Assembly (NCBI GenBank): GCA_009885825.1
Contig: VFJY01000013.1
Coordinates: 1-40,577 of the forward strand
Source: Rhodobiaceae bacterium
Lineage (GTDB): Bacteria > Pseudomonadota > Alphaproteobacteria > Rhizobiales > Aestuariivirgaceae
DNA: 40,577 nt
Direction of reading: 5' to 3'
In this document: positions 21,001 to 28,029 of the stretch, piece by piece
Layout: each line of letters begins with the position of its first letter
Numbering within the stretch: the first letter of the stretch is position 1
Translations under genes and position numbers: made by a program
Notes under the pieces: generated by a model
Seen by the model: only the letters and a program-made list of their open reading frames with translations
Databases searched by the model: none
Told to the model about the DNA's origin: nothing

Positions 21001-23550
21001 GTTGTGCTGTTCGGGCGACGGGGCGACCTTGCCAGTCAGCTCGCCCGTGTAAAGGAGGCCGCCGCGCTGCCTTCCGCGCAAGTCAAGGAACTACTCCGTC
21101 CACTGCCAAAATCAAAACAGCCATCGGCCAAACCGAACGACCTGGAATTTTTCAATGGTTTCGGCGGATTTGGCGCAGGTGGCGCGGAGTATGTGACAGT
21201 TCTTGAATCCGACCACCCCACTCCAGCGCCATGGATCAACGTTATCGCCAATCCCTCATTCGGATTTCAATGCGCCTCGGATGGGGCTGGTTACACTTGG
21301 TTTGGTAACAGCCGAGAGAACCAGATCACGGCCTGGAGCAATGATGCCGTCACCAACCAGATGGGCGAAGCGATTTATGTCCGCGATGAGATCGGCGGCT
21401 TTTTGATGGCGCCGACACTCGCGCCGATAAAATCAGGTGAAGGCACACACCTCGCGCGGCATGGTTTCGGCTACAGTGTCTTTGAGCGTGGCGTGCGCAA
21501 TCTGCGCATGGAGCTTTTGCAACTGGTGCCGCTGGCAGATTCCATCAAGCTCTCGCGATTGCGTTTGACCAACGACTCGCTGGCTACCCGGATACTCACC
21601 GTAACTTTCTATGCCGAATGGATTTTGGGAAACACGCGTGCCGCGACCGCGCCATTTGTCATTACGTCAATTGATGAACCAACGGGCGCGATGTTTGCGC
21701 GCAACCCGTGGAGCACCCAGTCTGGCGAACAGGTTGGATTTGCCGACATGGGCGGACTTCAAACGGGCTGGACTGGCGACCGGCGTGAATTTTTGGGTTC
21801 TTATGGCAGCCTTGCCGCACCAAGCGCCCTGACCCCAGGCATGACACTGTCGAACCGGATCGGGGCTGGATTGGATCCTTGCTGTGCGCTGCAAACAACC
21901 ATCACGCTCAAACCTGGAAGCTCGACCGATGTTGTTATAATGCTTGGCGCTGCGCCAAATGCATCAGAGGCCCAAGCCCTGATTGCGCGATACAGGACAA
22001 CGGATTGCGAAGACATTCTCGGCGATGTCAAAGGCTTTTGGGCCAAAACACTTGGCGCCGTTGAGGTAAAGACACCTGACCGTTCGCTTGACATAATGAT
22101 GAACGGCTGGCTTCTGTATCAAACCCTCAGTTGCCGCATGTGGGCAAGGTCAGGATTCTATCAGGCAAGCGGTGCCTACGGCTTCCGCGACCAGTTACAG
22201 GATTCCTGCGCCTTGCTGATTGCCCAGCCGGCCATTGCGCGACAACACATTTTGCGCGCGGCAGCCCGGCAATTTGTTGAGGGTGATTTCCAGCATTGGT
22301 GGCTTCCCGCCAACGGAATGGGGGTTAGAACCCGTATCTCGGATGACACTGTGTGGCTTGCAAACTGTGTCAACGAATACATCAAGGTCACCGCAGACTG
22401 GAGCATCCTCGACGAAAATGTGCCATTTCTTGAAGGTCAGTCACTTATGGAAGGCGAACACGACGCATTCTTTCAACCATCTTTTGCCGAAGAATCCGCA
22501 ACACTCTATGAACATTGCGCCCGCGCCCTTGATCGCAACCTGCCATTTGGCGCGCACGGTTTGCCACTGATTGGCACTGGCGACTGGAATGACGGAATGA
22601 ACCGGGTCGGTGACGGCGGCATGGGTGAAAGCGTTTGGCTCGGCTGGTTCCTGCTGGCGACCTTGAAGGCCTTTGAACCTGTGGCAGATAAACGCGGCGA
22701 CACCGTTCGCGTGGCTGCATGGCGACAGCGGATCAAGGAACTTCATGCGGCATTGGAACGAAACGGATGGGATGGGCGGTGGTATCGCCGGGGATTCTTC
22801 GACGACGGCACGCCGCTCGGCTCGGCGCAGAACGCGGAATGCCGCATCGATGCCATTGCCCAGTCGTGGGCCGTCCTGTCAGGTGGCGCGGCACCCGAGC
22901 GCGCCGCAACCGCAATGGCGGAGTCCTATCAACAACTGGTCCACCCGATAGACAAGATCATGCTGCTGTTTACGCCACCCTTCGACAAGACAACAAAGAA
23001 TCCGGGTTACATCAAAGCCTACCCACCGGGCATTCGCGAGAATGGCGGCCAATACACACACGGCGTTATTTGGTCAATCTTTGCCCACGCCAGGCTAGGG
23101 CAGGCGATGCGGGCCCGCGAACTTTTCTCGCTGCTCAATCCGGTCAATCACGCGAGAGATAAATTAGGTGTAAAAACCTATCGCGTTGAACCTTATGTCA
23201 TCGCCGCTGACGTATATTCCCTGCCACCGCATGTCGGTCGCGGTGGCTGGACGTGGTACACGGGATCGGCCGGGTGGATGTACCGGGCTGGATTGGAGGC
23301 AATTCTGGGCGTTACACGCGAGGCCAATATGCTGCGCATCAAACCCTGCGTTCCCGATGATTGGCAGGAATTCACGGTATCCATGCAATTTGGCACTACC
23401 CGCTATGAGATCAGATTGTCCCGAAGCGAAAGTCAGGCAGTGTCTCTGCCGCCGGGTACCCAGATTATCTCACCGGGCGAACACCTGATCGCTTTGGAAG
23501 ATGTTGGTGGAGTTCGTGAAATTGCACTGCCATTGGTTTCGGTGGGCTGA
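15025..23550 (+). CDS. ndvB: NdvB-type cyclic beta-1,2-glucan synthase
   Basis: A 2841-residue inner-membrane enzyme, the usual length for NdvB/Cgs. It polymerises UDP-glucose into cyclic beta-1,2-glucan for the periplasm, where the glucan supports osmoadaptation and host interaction. The first membrane spans are at about 413-460. The glycosyltransferase domain follows, with ITLDADTKLPRDAARRL near 618-634 and the QHRWVRGDW (QxxRW-like) motif near 766. More spans lie at about 816-855, 885-905 and 939-980. A glycoamylase-like domain contains YFAHHQGMT near 1476. Two GH94-type sugar-binding and phosphorylase regions end with GTGDWNDGMNRVG near 2517 and YTGSAGW near 2744. It starts at TTG 15025 (GGAG 5 bases away) or ATG 15031. 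No EcfG promoter was found upstream, unlike galU downstream. The frame is intact throughout. Confidence 0.96.
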   Translation: MAMLRLIEKLTQSRRPSPWDDGQPISAEIFGQERSRQHARSLAESQRVTDHPLRVHAIIARIIDNADALHGAYVQICAAIAENKTVTPAAEWLIDNYHLVEEQIRQTRADLPPGFYRQLPKLAQGPLAGHPRIFGLVWAYVAHSDSRFDPATLTDFVNEYQTVQPLTIGELWAVAISLRLILIENLRRISERIMTARRDREAADKLADQVLDLGRRETSIASLFKKSGEPAVTQTFAVQLIQRLRDHNHLATQTLDWLKLKTDALGYSFEEAVNGEHHRQAAANVTVRNIVTSMRFISDVNWDVWFDSVSLVDRLLRTQPTYGEMDFPSRTIYRTAIEELSRGSAHSELDIAQRAIDEVITVQDRESDTADNTGFNLVGPGRPKFETGLGFKPAPLLRLRMAIRSSALSGYAGSIAILTLVIVVVGFLLLLKSGASLTLLVLLAALAFLSVAELSTAVVNFTMTRLLDAPIIPGLALRDGVPEQFRTLVAVPSLLTSRDDIEDLIDRLEVHYLSNSDGEVYFALLTDWTDAPDEHAPHDSEFLALALEGISRLNARHDTNRLILLHRARKWNPQQNIWMGWERKRGKLNELNRLLRGAVDTTFMIIGGRLPEAVRFVITLDADTKLPRDAARRLVGKLAHPLNRPRFDPESGRVMEGYGVLQPRVTPSLPVGHYGSLFQRLFSSTRGIDPYVFAVSDVYQDLFGEGSFAGKGIYDIDAFESALAGRVPENSMLSHDLFEGVFVRAALVTDVEVVEEYPERYGVAAARQHRWVRGDWQLLPWMLARLSTGPRGPAERVPALGLWKMFDNLRRSVTPIATLLSLFAGWLCLPVALAAIWTGFIVLVGVVPPLLPALAGAIPKRLPLTVASRIQSSLVDFAHAVALTGANLVFLGHQAGLVADAIGRTLYRLIVSRRNLLEWTTAAQAAASPTASISGNYSSMASSLAAGIFAVFTALYRSDDTWIIVLPFALSWFAAPAVALYMSRSPKLEDALESSPDDRGILRVVARRTWRFFETFVTAAENMLPPDNFQEDPKPLVAHRTSPTNIGLYLLSVASAREFGWIGLGDAIEKIEATLATVMCMEKCRGHLYNWYDTTNLHPLEPKYVSTVDSGNLAGHLIALSNSCSKWTADPDNVDGCLDGIEDVLQILEQDLAAIPNDRRQLNAVRKKFELQVAALRKSLDKARQTPEYISVRLIEFAVQASNIHATAEEINVEIGMAASGQLLSWAVALRETVESHFKDLSGEQIARRTKLESLIAGMRELALGMEFGFLLDPQRLLLSIGYRVAEAMRDESCYDMLASEARLASFFAIAKGDLRTRHWFRLGRTVTALKGGAALVSWSGSMFEYLMPSLVMRAPSAGLLDQTTRLVVLRQIAYADAFGIPWGISESAFNARDIEFTYQYSNFGVPGLGLKRGLSENTVISPYATGLAAMVAPRSAAKNYERLAHEGGRGEYGFYEALDYTPARLRKGESVAVVHAYFAHHQGMTIVAILNAVKNGEMRDRFHAEPMVRASELLLQERAPRDVPATYARAGASGGGVAVRDVVSPTARTFGISRMGSPATHILSNGQYSVMITAAGAGYSTWNGQALTRWREDGVCDNWGFFIYLRDSKSGKMWSTGHMPVAAAADSYVASFTEDKAEFIRVDGNFTTTLECVVSPEDNAEARRVTIVNSGLTARDIEFTSYAELVLAPPAADTAHPAFSKMFVETHYIPEIQTLLATRRRRSPGDPEIWMAQFMLVQGSTLGDFEFETDRARFLGISNSTRLPAAMTGGEKLSNSVGAVLDPVFAMRQTVRAPAGRQVRCTIWTVVADTREAVLDLVDRHRQAAAYDRALMLAWTQAQIQLRHLSIGTEEAHLYQVLASHLIYANATLRSSAKTLLQGMGPQSALWSQGISGDRPILLVRIDEIADIELVHQLLHAFEYWKTKRLVVDIVILNDRMSSYAQDLQGSIEALVRKINAPRAPTGPGETGQVFTLRADLLSQETLRVLPAISRVVLFGRRGDLASQLARVKEAAALPSAQVKELLRPLPKSKQPSAKPNDLEFFNGFGGFGAGGAEYVTVLESDHPTPAPWINVIANPSFGFQCASDGAGYTWFGNSRENQITAWSNDAVTNQMGEAIYVRDEIGGFLMAPTLAPIKSGEGTHLARHGFGYSVFERGVRNLRMELLQLVPLADSIKLSRLRLTNDSLATRILTVTFYAEWILGNTRAATAPFVITSIDEPTGAMFARNPWSTQSGEQVGFADMGGLQTGWTGDRREFLGSYGSLAAPSALTPGMTLSNRIGAGLDPCCALQTTITLKPGSSTDVVIMLGAAPNASEAQALIARYRTTDCEDILGDVKGFWAKTLGAVEVKTPDRSLDIMMNGWLLYQTLSCRMWARSGFYQASGAYGFRDQLQDSCALLIAQPAIARQHILRAAARQFVEGDFQHWWLPANGMGVRTRISDDTVWLANCVNEYIKVTADWSILDENVPFLEGQSLMEGEHDAFFQPSFAEESATLYEHCARALDRNLPFGAHGLPLIGTGDWNDGMNRVGDGGMGESVWLGWFLLATLKAFEPVADKRGDTVRVAAWRQRIKELHAALERNGWDGRWYRRGFFDDGTPLGSAQNAECRIDAIAQSWAVLSGGAAPERAATAMAESYQQLVHPIDKIMLLFTPPFDKTTKNPGYIKAYPPGIRENGGQYTHGVIWSIFAHARLGQAMRARELFSLLNPVNHARDKLGVKTYRVEPYVIAADVYSLPPHVGRGGWTWYTGSAGWMYRAGLEAILGVTREANMLRIKPCVPDDWQEFTVSMQFGTTRYEIRLSRSESQAVSLPPGTQIISPGEHLIALEDVGGVREIALPLVSVG

Positions 23551-23766
23551 ATTTGGGCCTGACAGCCCTCTGCAGGGGCATAGGTCTACCTGCGCATCGA
23601 AGACGAATGGTCTGGCGTGTCCGGTGTTTTTAGATGTCAGCGAGGCAACCATGCCCCGCTGCAATATCATGATATGGAAAGCTTCAGCCGATACTGCCTG
23701 ACAGTAAATAATGTTTTTTGTCAGTAGCTTGCAGGATAACCTCTGCCGCAATCGATCAAGCTTCGG

Positions 23767-24030
23767 TCATGATTGCCCAGGCCGCCGGTCAGCCATCCTG
23801 TCAGGAAGTTTGTCAATGGCTTCTTCGGCACCCTGGTCAAGTTTTGTAACGCCTTCCCGCAAAATCCTTGTGGCAGCGTCTTGTTTAAGTTTAGGATAAG
23901 TGGGAATGGGCACTGTTTCTTGATCGGCTGTCACTCCATCCCTTACTGGCTGACCGTCGTGATTGCGGGCTACTTCGGCAAGTTTCGCAAGCGCTTCCGG
24001 CTGCGCACCTTTTGGATCGATCATGCTCAT
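23767..24030 (-). CDS. Small soluble hypothetical protein
   Basis: An 87-residue hydrophilic protein without signal peptide or span. The N-terminus reads MSMIDPKGAQPEALAKLAEV. A middle part is rich in Asp and Pro, and the C-terminal half (about 46-80) is helical (TRILREGVTKLDQGAEEAIDK). No family was assigned. ATG 24030 is preferred because AAAGG lies about 9 bases upstream; GTG 24033 and ATG 24024 are alternatives in frame. A near-consensus EcfG promoter (CATT -10) on the minus strand at 24061-24085 would give a leader of about 25 bases. It is divergent from galU. Confidence 0.65.
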   Translation of the reverse strand: MSMIDPKGAQPEALAKLAEVARNHDGQPVRDGVTADQETVPIPTYPKLKQDAATRILREGVTKLDQGAEEAIDKLPDRMADRRPGQS

Positions 24031-24060
24031 CACTTTTACCTTTCATGGCGTTCAGCGATC

Positions 24061-24085
24061 AATGCGGGGGAAAGTCAAGAGTTCC
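24061..24085 (-). promoter_or_regulatory. Near-consensus EcfG promoter for the 24030 gene
   Basis: On the minus strand GGAAC (24085-24081), 16 bases, then CATT (24064-24061) in place of CGTT. The same -10 is seen at nepR. It lies 31 bases before the start codon. Confidence 0.55.
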
Positions 24086-24109
24086 GCCCTTTGAATGAAG
24101 ACTGCCTTT

Positions 24110-24134
24110 GGAACCAAACACGGCCTGCGGCGTT
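24110..24134 (+). promoter_or_regulatory. EcfG-type stress promoter for galU
   Basis: GGAAC (24110-24114), 16 bases, CGTT (24131-24134). This exact match lies 27 bases before the galU start codon chosen here (24161). It also argues against the longer frame beginning at 24095, which starts upstream of the promoter. Confidence 0.87.
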
Positions 24135-24160
24135 GTGTGCTAAAATGGAGGACCAGGTAC

Positions 24161-25126
24161 ATGCATCGCCAGATCAGGAAAGCTGTGTTTCCAGTCGCAG
24201 GCCTTGGCACGAGGTTCCTGCCTGCGACCAAAGCCATTCCCAAGGAAATGCTGACAATCGTCGACCGGCCAGTGATACAAATGGCGGTGGACGAAGCTCG
24301 TGAAGCTGGCATTGAGCACTTTGTGTTCGTTACCGGACGCAACAAGAGCGCCATCGAAGATCACTTTGACAAACAATATGAGCTTGAATCGACGTTGCGC
24401 AAGCGCGGCAAATCTCACGCGCTTGACCTACTCGAAAACGACCTGCCGGCCGCTGGTGAAACAAGTTTCACGCGCCAGCAGGAGCCATTGGGCCTGGGCC
24501 ACGCGGTGTGGTGCGCGCGGCATATCGTCGGCGACGAGCCATTCGCATTGCTGCTGCCCGACATGATCATGCAGGCTAAACCCGGCTGTCTCAAAAGGAT
24601 GATGGATATCTATGCCCAACAGGGTGGTGGCAATGTTGTCGCGGTTGAAGAAGTGCCATGGAAAGATGTGAACCGTTATGGCGTGGTGGGTTTTGACCGA
24701 ACCAGCAATGGCGTGATGATGATCAACCAGATGATCGAAAAACCCCCGCGCGACCAGGCGCCGTCCAATCAGATCATCGCAGGCCGATACATTCTACAGC
24801 CGGGGATCTTTGAAAAGATCGCGGCTGCAAAAGCTGGCGCCGGCGGCGAAATCCAATTGACCGATGCGATGATTGCGCTGATGGCGGAGCAGCCATTCTG
24901 GGGCTATGAGTTCGCTGGCACAACCTTTGACTGCGGGGACAAGTTGGGCTTCCTGCTTGCAAATGTCGCTCATGGACTTGCTCGCGAGGATATCGGCCCA
25001 GTTTTCAGGGATGCGCTGGAAAAATTGCTGATAAGACATCGAGACTCACTGGTTGACGACGAGCCAGTTGCAGATTCGGATTTGCTGGAGAAAGTTGGCC
25101 GAAAGCGTACAAGGTCTGTGGCTTGA
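24161..25126 (+). CDS. galU: UTP-glucose-1-phosphate uridylyltransferase
   Basis: A 321-residue cytoplasmic enzyme that makes UDP-glucose from UTP and glucose-1-phosphate. The nucleotide-binding signature GLGTRFLPATKAIPKEML lies at about 14-31, followed by the conserved DRPVIQMAVDEAREAGI, LGHAVWCARH, the metal-binding loop in LLPDMI, VEEVPWKDVNRYGVV and MIEKP. Length and order are typical of GalU. The start at 24161 is chosen because GGAGG lies 9 bases upstream and because the EcfG promoter ends before it. Its product is the substrate of NdvB, encoded just upstream. EcfG control should raise UDP-glucose under stress for glucans and other polysaccharides. Confidence 0.94.
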   Translation: MHRQIRKAVFPVAGLGTRFLPATKAIPKEMLTIVDRPVIQMAVDEAREAGIEHFVFVTGRNKSAIEDHFDKQYELESTLRKRGKSHALDLLENDLPAAGETSFTRQQEPLGLGHAVWCARHIVGDEPFALLLPDMIMQAKPGCLKRMMDIYAQQGGGNVVAVEEVPWKDVNRYGVVGFDRTSNGVMMINQMIEKPPRDQAPSNQIIAGRYILQPGIFEKIAAAKAGAGGEIQLTDAMIALMAEQPFWGYEFAGTTFDCGDKLGFLLANVAHGLAREDIGPVFRDALEKLLIRHRDSLVDDEPVADSDLLEKVGRKRTRSVA

Positions 25127-26305
25127 ATCACTCCCGAAGTGGTGGAACATCGAATATAGAATTGAAGCCATATTCGTCGTTCGCGAAGGCTTGCCATACG
25201 GAATCGCACATGACTTCAAGCCAGATAGACAGTTTCTCGAGCGCTTGCGTTCACTCGTAGAAAGTTAGGCGCTCGAACGCTTCGCCAACATTCCACCTCG
25301 GCAAGTTGGTTCTAAGCCTGAGTAAGGAACTAAACTTGTCTTTCGTTCAGGCGCCAAAACTCATAGTTTACCTGATGCCGGATGCTTGGCGTTGAAATAT
25401 GAGACGGGCACTGTCGCAATTGCAACTTCCCGCGAGCACCTGTCAGTCTCGTGGCTGCGGATTGGGAATCTCAAACACCCTGCTATTTGGGGAAATTCCT
25501 GCTTGCGGCAACCAATTCGCTGCAAGAGATCCAAATTTCCCTGCTTAGTCAAGTAAGGAATTTGCCCTGTAAGTTACCGAATTCGGTGCAGTTTATTGCC
25601 AGGAGAACTGCCAAAACTGCCGCAAATCGTGAATTTTCCCTGTAGATTCGCTGTGAGCAGGGAATTCGCCGACTGAGACAAGTTTGCAGCAGTCTGCATC
25701 CACCGCCATTCTTTCCTAGATTTTCGGCATTTTTTCACTGATTTTTTGATTGTGCGCAAAAACCCCGCCAATTGGGGATCCATTGCGATGTGCACAATCG
25801 CAATTATTGAAGTGCACCGGAGAGAAGAGGATTTGGAGCCGGATCTGTCCCGAAATTCTCCGTTGGCCGTTTCCGTGGTCAACACGTCCCCAAGACATAA
25901 TCATGTTCTGATTCAACCAACAGGCACAATCATTTGCGATATTGGCGAAGGAATCTTGAACGGAGACTCATCACGCAATTCAAAGATTGCAGCGACCGGC
26001 GGCGTTGGTATTGTTTCAATACCAATTGATCAAGTCTTCGATTTGGGGAATTGGTTCGAAGCTATTTGTTGAAGCCAAGAACTGCGCGTTGACTTTGCCA
26101 GTCGACAGGGACGGTGCCAATTGACCGTAACTTATTCGCCGTCAATTCGACAGGTGAGGTTCCATCTGCTGCATCAACATCACACAATAGTGATCATCAC
26201 GCGGAAGGAGGGCTGGGATTTGGCACATATTCAATTTGTGATAGGAGATGATTTGATGCCCCGTGGGCGCAAATTCCTTGGCGGGTGCCATGTCATCTTA
26301 CCTTG
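25127..26305. other. Gene-poor 1.2-kb stretch with AATTT-CCCTG motifs
   Basis: No frame here has both a ribosome site and protein-like composition. Between about 25490 and 25670 the motif AATTT-(C/G/T)CCCTG recurs (AATTTCCCTG, AATTTGCCCTG, AATTTTCCCTG) together with the inverted form CAGGGAATT. I recall similar motif clusters in intergenic and insertion-flanking DNA of Rhizobiales; no transposase or terminal repeat is visible. The stretch is visibly richer in A and T than its neighbours. It separates the stress/glucan region from the autotransporter region and may be a remnant of an old insertion. Confidence 0.45.
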
Positions 26306-27952
26306 TTATCGTTTGACACAATACTCCGCCGGCGGACTTGTGGCGCAGGAGATTGTGCTGGCAAGATCGGCGGTCGCGCGCGTATGCGAGATCAGTTTGG
26401 TGGCTTTGACTTCAGGAAACGACAGGCTGTAGAGGCCTTGTGGCAGGGCCTTCGCCATGAGGGCCAGCAGGGCCGGGTCGATACCCATATCATCCAGATA
26501 TTCACGCAGCTTCGGTGAAACGCTGTCTTGTCTGTCTGGGGCAGCGGACGCTTTCGAAACCTTGGGCTTGTCTCCGTCAATCGCCAGAGTCTCGACACCG
26601 ATGCCATCCCTGTAATTGGTGAGCCGGATTGCGCCACCCGCCAAAACCAGCGTGCAGGCGGAATTGCAATAATCCTTGTTGTTCACCAGGGCGCCGCGCG
26701 AACGTCCATTTTTGTCAGGCTTGGAGCGGCAACCCAGTTTTGCGATTGAACAGCCTTCAAACATGGTTGTGCCTACGCCCACGATAAGCCGGCGCTCGCG
26801 AATCTTGCGTCCCATGGCCATGGCGGCGACAGGATCGCCGCCATCCGACCTGATGACAATCGGCAGTTTTCGGTTGCCGGTTTTCTTGAACAGCTTGTCC
26901 AGCAGGCGTGGTGTTTCCTTGTTGATTACGCCATCGGCGAATATCCATTCCGGGCAATTGGGTTCACAGCCGGCGATGCTGCTGCGCGCCAGAGTGAAGG
27001 TCATGGGATTGCCATAGGTGGTGCGCTGGGGTGGCGAGGCCTTCAGGCCCGCCAGGAAATCCTCCTCCACTTTGCAGTTATCCGCAGGCTGAGTGCTCTT
27101 GCAAAGGGCCGTATCAACCAGCGCATCTGACGGCAGAAAAAGTGTTGCCAGATAGACGGACTTCATTTCCTGGGTGGTCAGCTGATGAATTGATGATGGT
27201 GGCGCCTTATGCAGCATGTCCAACATGGCAACACCCACGCCCATTGTCTTCAAATAGGCCTTGAGTTTCCGGTCGAAAGACTTGCTCAGTTTCGTGGTGA
27301 CCTTGCCGACGATGTTTTTTCGGCTGACCTCCTTGCGGCTCAGAACCTTTTTCCTGCCGTTCACCATACGGTAGGTTTCGTAATATCTGATCCGCTGCGT
27401 AATGGGTTGCACCGATATTTCGTGAACGCCGACATAAGTGCCATCTCCGGCAAGGCGCCGTTGCCCGGCCGCCAGGATGAAGGGACAGGCGGAATTGCAA
27501 TAGCCGCGCACTGTCATGGCAAGCCCGCGGTAGACGCCGTTTTGCGATTTCGGCAGCTTGCATTTCTTGTCGAGCGGGCCGCAATCCGTATAAAGCGTCC
27601 AGCCAACGGCCACATCAAGCTTGCGCTGGCGGATCATCCCGCCGATGGCGAGCGCCGATGTCACATCGCCGCCCGGCGAGCTGATGATCACCGGCAGCCT
27701 GAGCTTTCCCACCTTCTTGAGGAATTTCCGGAATTGGCTGGCGGAGTTCGGCTTGACCTGGCCCTCGGCGGCGATCCACTGCGGGCAATTGGGCTCGCAG
27801 CCGGTGACGCTGCTGCGCACGATGTGGAAGGTCATGGCCGGAATTTCCGGTTCCTTGACAGCGGGTTTTTTCTGGGTGGCCGCTTCGCTCGCGCTCAACA
27901 GGCTGAACAGGCAAAGGGCCAGGAACACCACGCGCCAGACACAACACCCCAT
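26306..27952 (-). CDS. Secreted protein of two ClpP/crotonase-like halves
   Basis: A 548-residue protein with a signal peptide (about 1-24, cleavage near SEA-ATQ). Two homologous halves begin with near-identical blocks, SSVTGCEPNCPQWIAAEG and SSIAGCEPNCPEWIFADG, about 277 residues apart. Each half then has a GGD motif in a V/I-S-x-GGD-style strand turn, an alanine-rich helix and the block CNSAC, where Ser occupies the nucleophile position of ClpP-like folds. Half one has GVHE (possible catalytic His); half two has GVET at the same place. The layout resembles COG3904-type predicted periplasmic proteases. ATG 27952 is preferred; GTG 27976 in frame is possible. It follows the autotransporter on the same strand, 77 bases away (53 if GTG is used). 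Confidence 0.72.
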   Translation of the reverse strand: MGCCVWRVVFLALCLFSLLSASEAATQKKPAVKEPEIPAMTFHIVRSSVTGCEPNCPQWIAAEGQVKPNSASQFRKFLKKVGKLRLPVIISSPGGDVTSALAIGGMIRQRKLDVAVGWTLYTDCGPLDKKCKLPKSQNGVYRGLAMTVRGYCNSACPFILAAGQRRLAGDGTYVGVHEISVQPITQRIRYYETYRMVNGRKKVLSRKEVSRKNIVGKVTTKLSKSFDRKLKAYLKTMGVGVAMLDMLHKAPPSSIHQLTTQEMKSVYLATLFLPSDALVDTALCKSTQPADNCKVEEDFLAGLKASPPQRTTYGNPMTFTLARSSIAGCEPNCPEWIFADGVINKETPRLLDKLFKKTGNRKLPIVIRSDGGDPVAAMAMGRKIRERRLIVGVGTTMFEGCSIAKLGCRSKPDKNGRSRGALVNNKDYCNSACTLVLAGGAIRLTNYRDGIGVETLAIDGDKPKVSKASAAPDRQDSVSPKLREYLDDMGIDPALLALMAKALPQGLYSLSFPEVKATKLISHTRATADLASTISCATSPPAEYCVKR

Positions 27953-28029
27953 AATCGCCCCACCCCAGCAAATCACACCCGCCCAATATTGAACAGCGGT
28001 TGGAAAACTTCAAGCGGGCAATTGGGTCA

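Noticed and set aside
25746-26072. 108-codon plus-strand frame in the gene-poor block
   Set aside because: Opens at GTG without a ribosome site, has no recognisable domain, and lies in DNA with repeat-like character.
26121-26432. Plus-strand frame at the end of the gene-poor block
   Set aside because: Runs antisense into the well-supported duplicated ClpP-like gene. A GGAG precedes an internal ATG but the protein has no family features.
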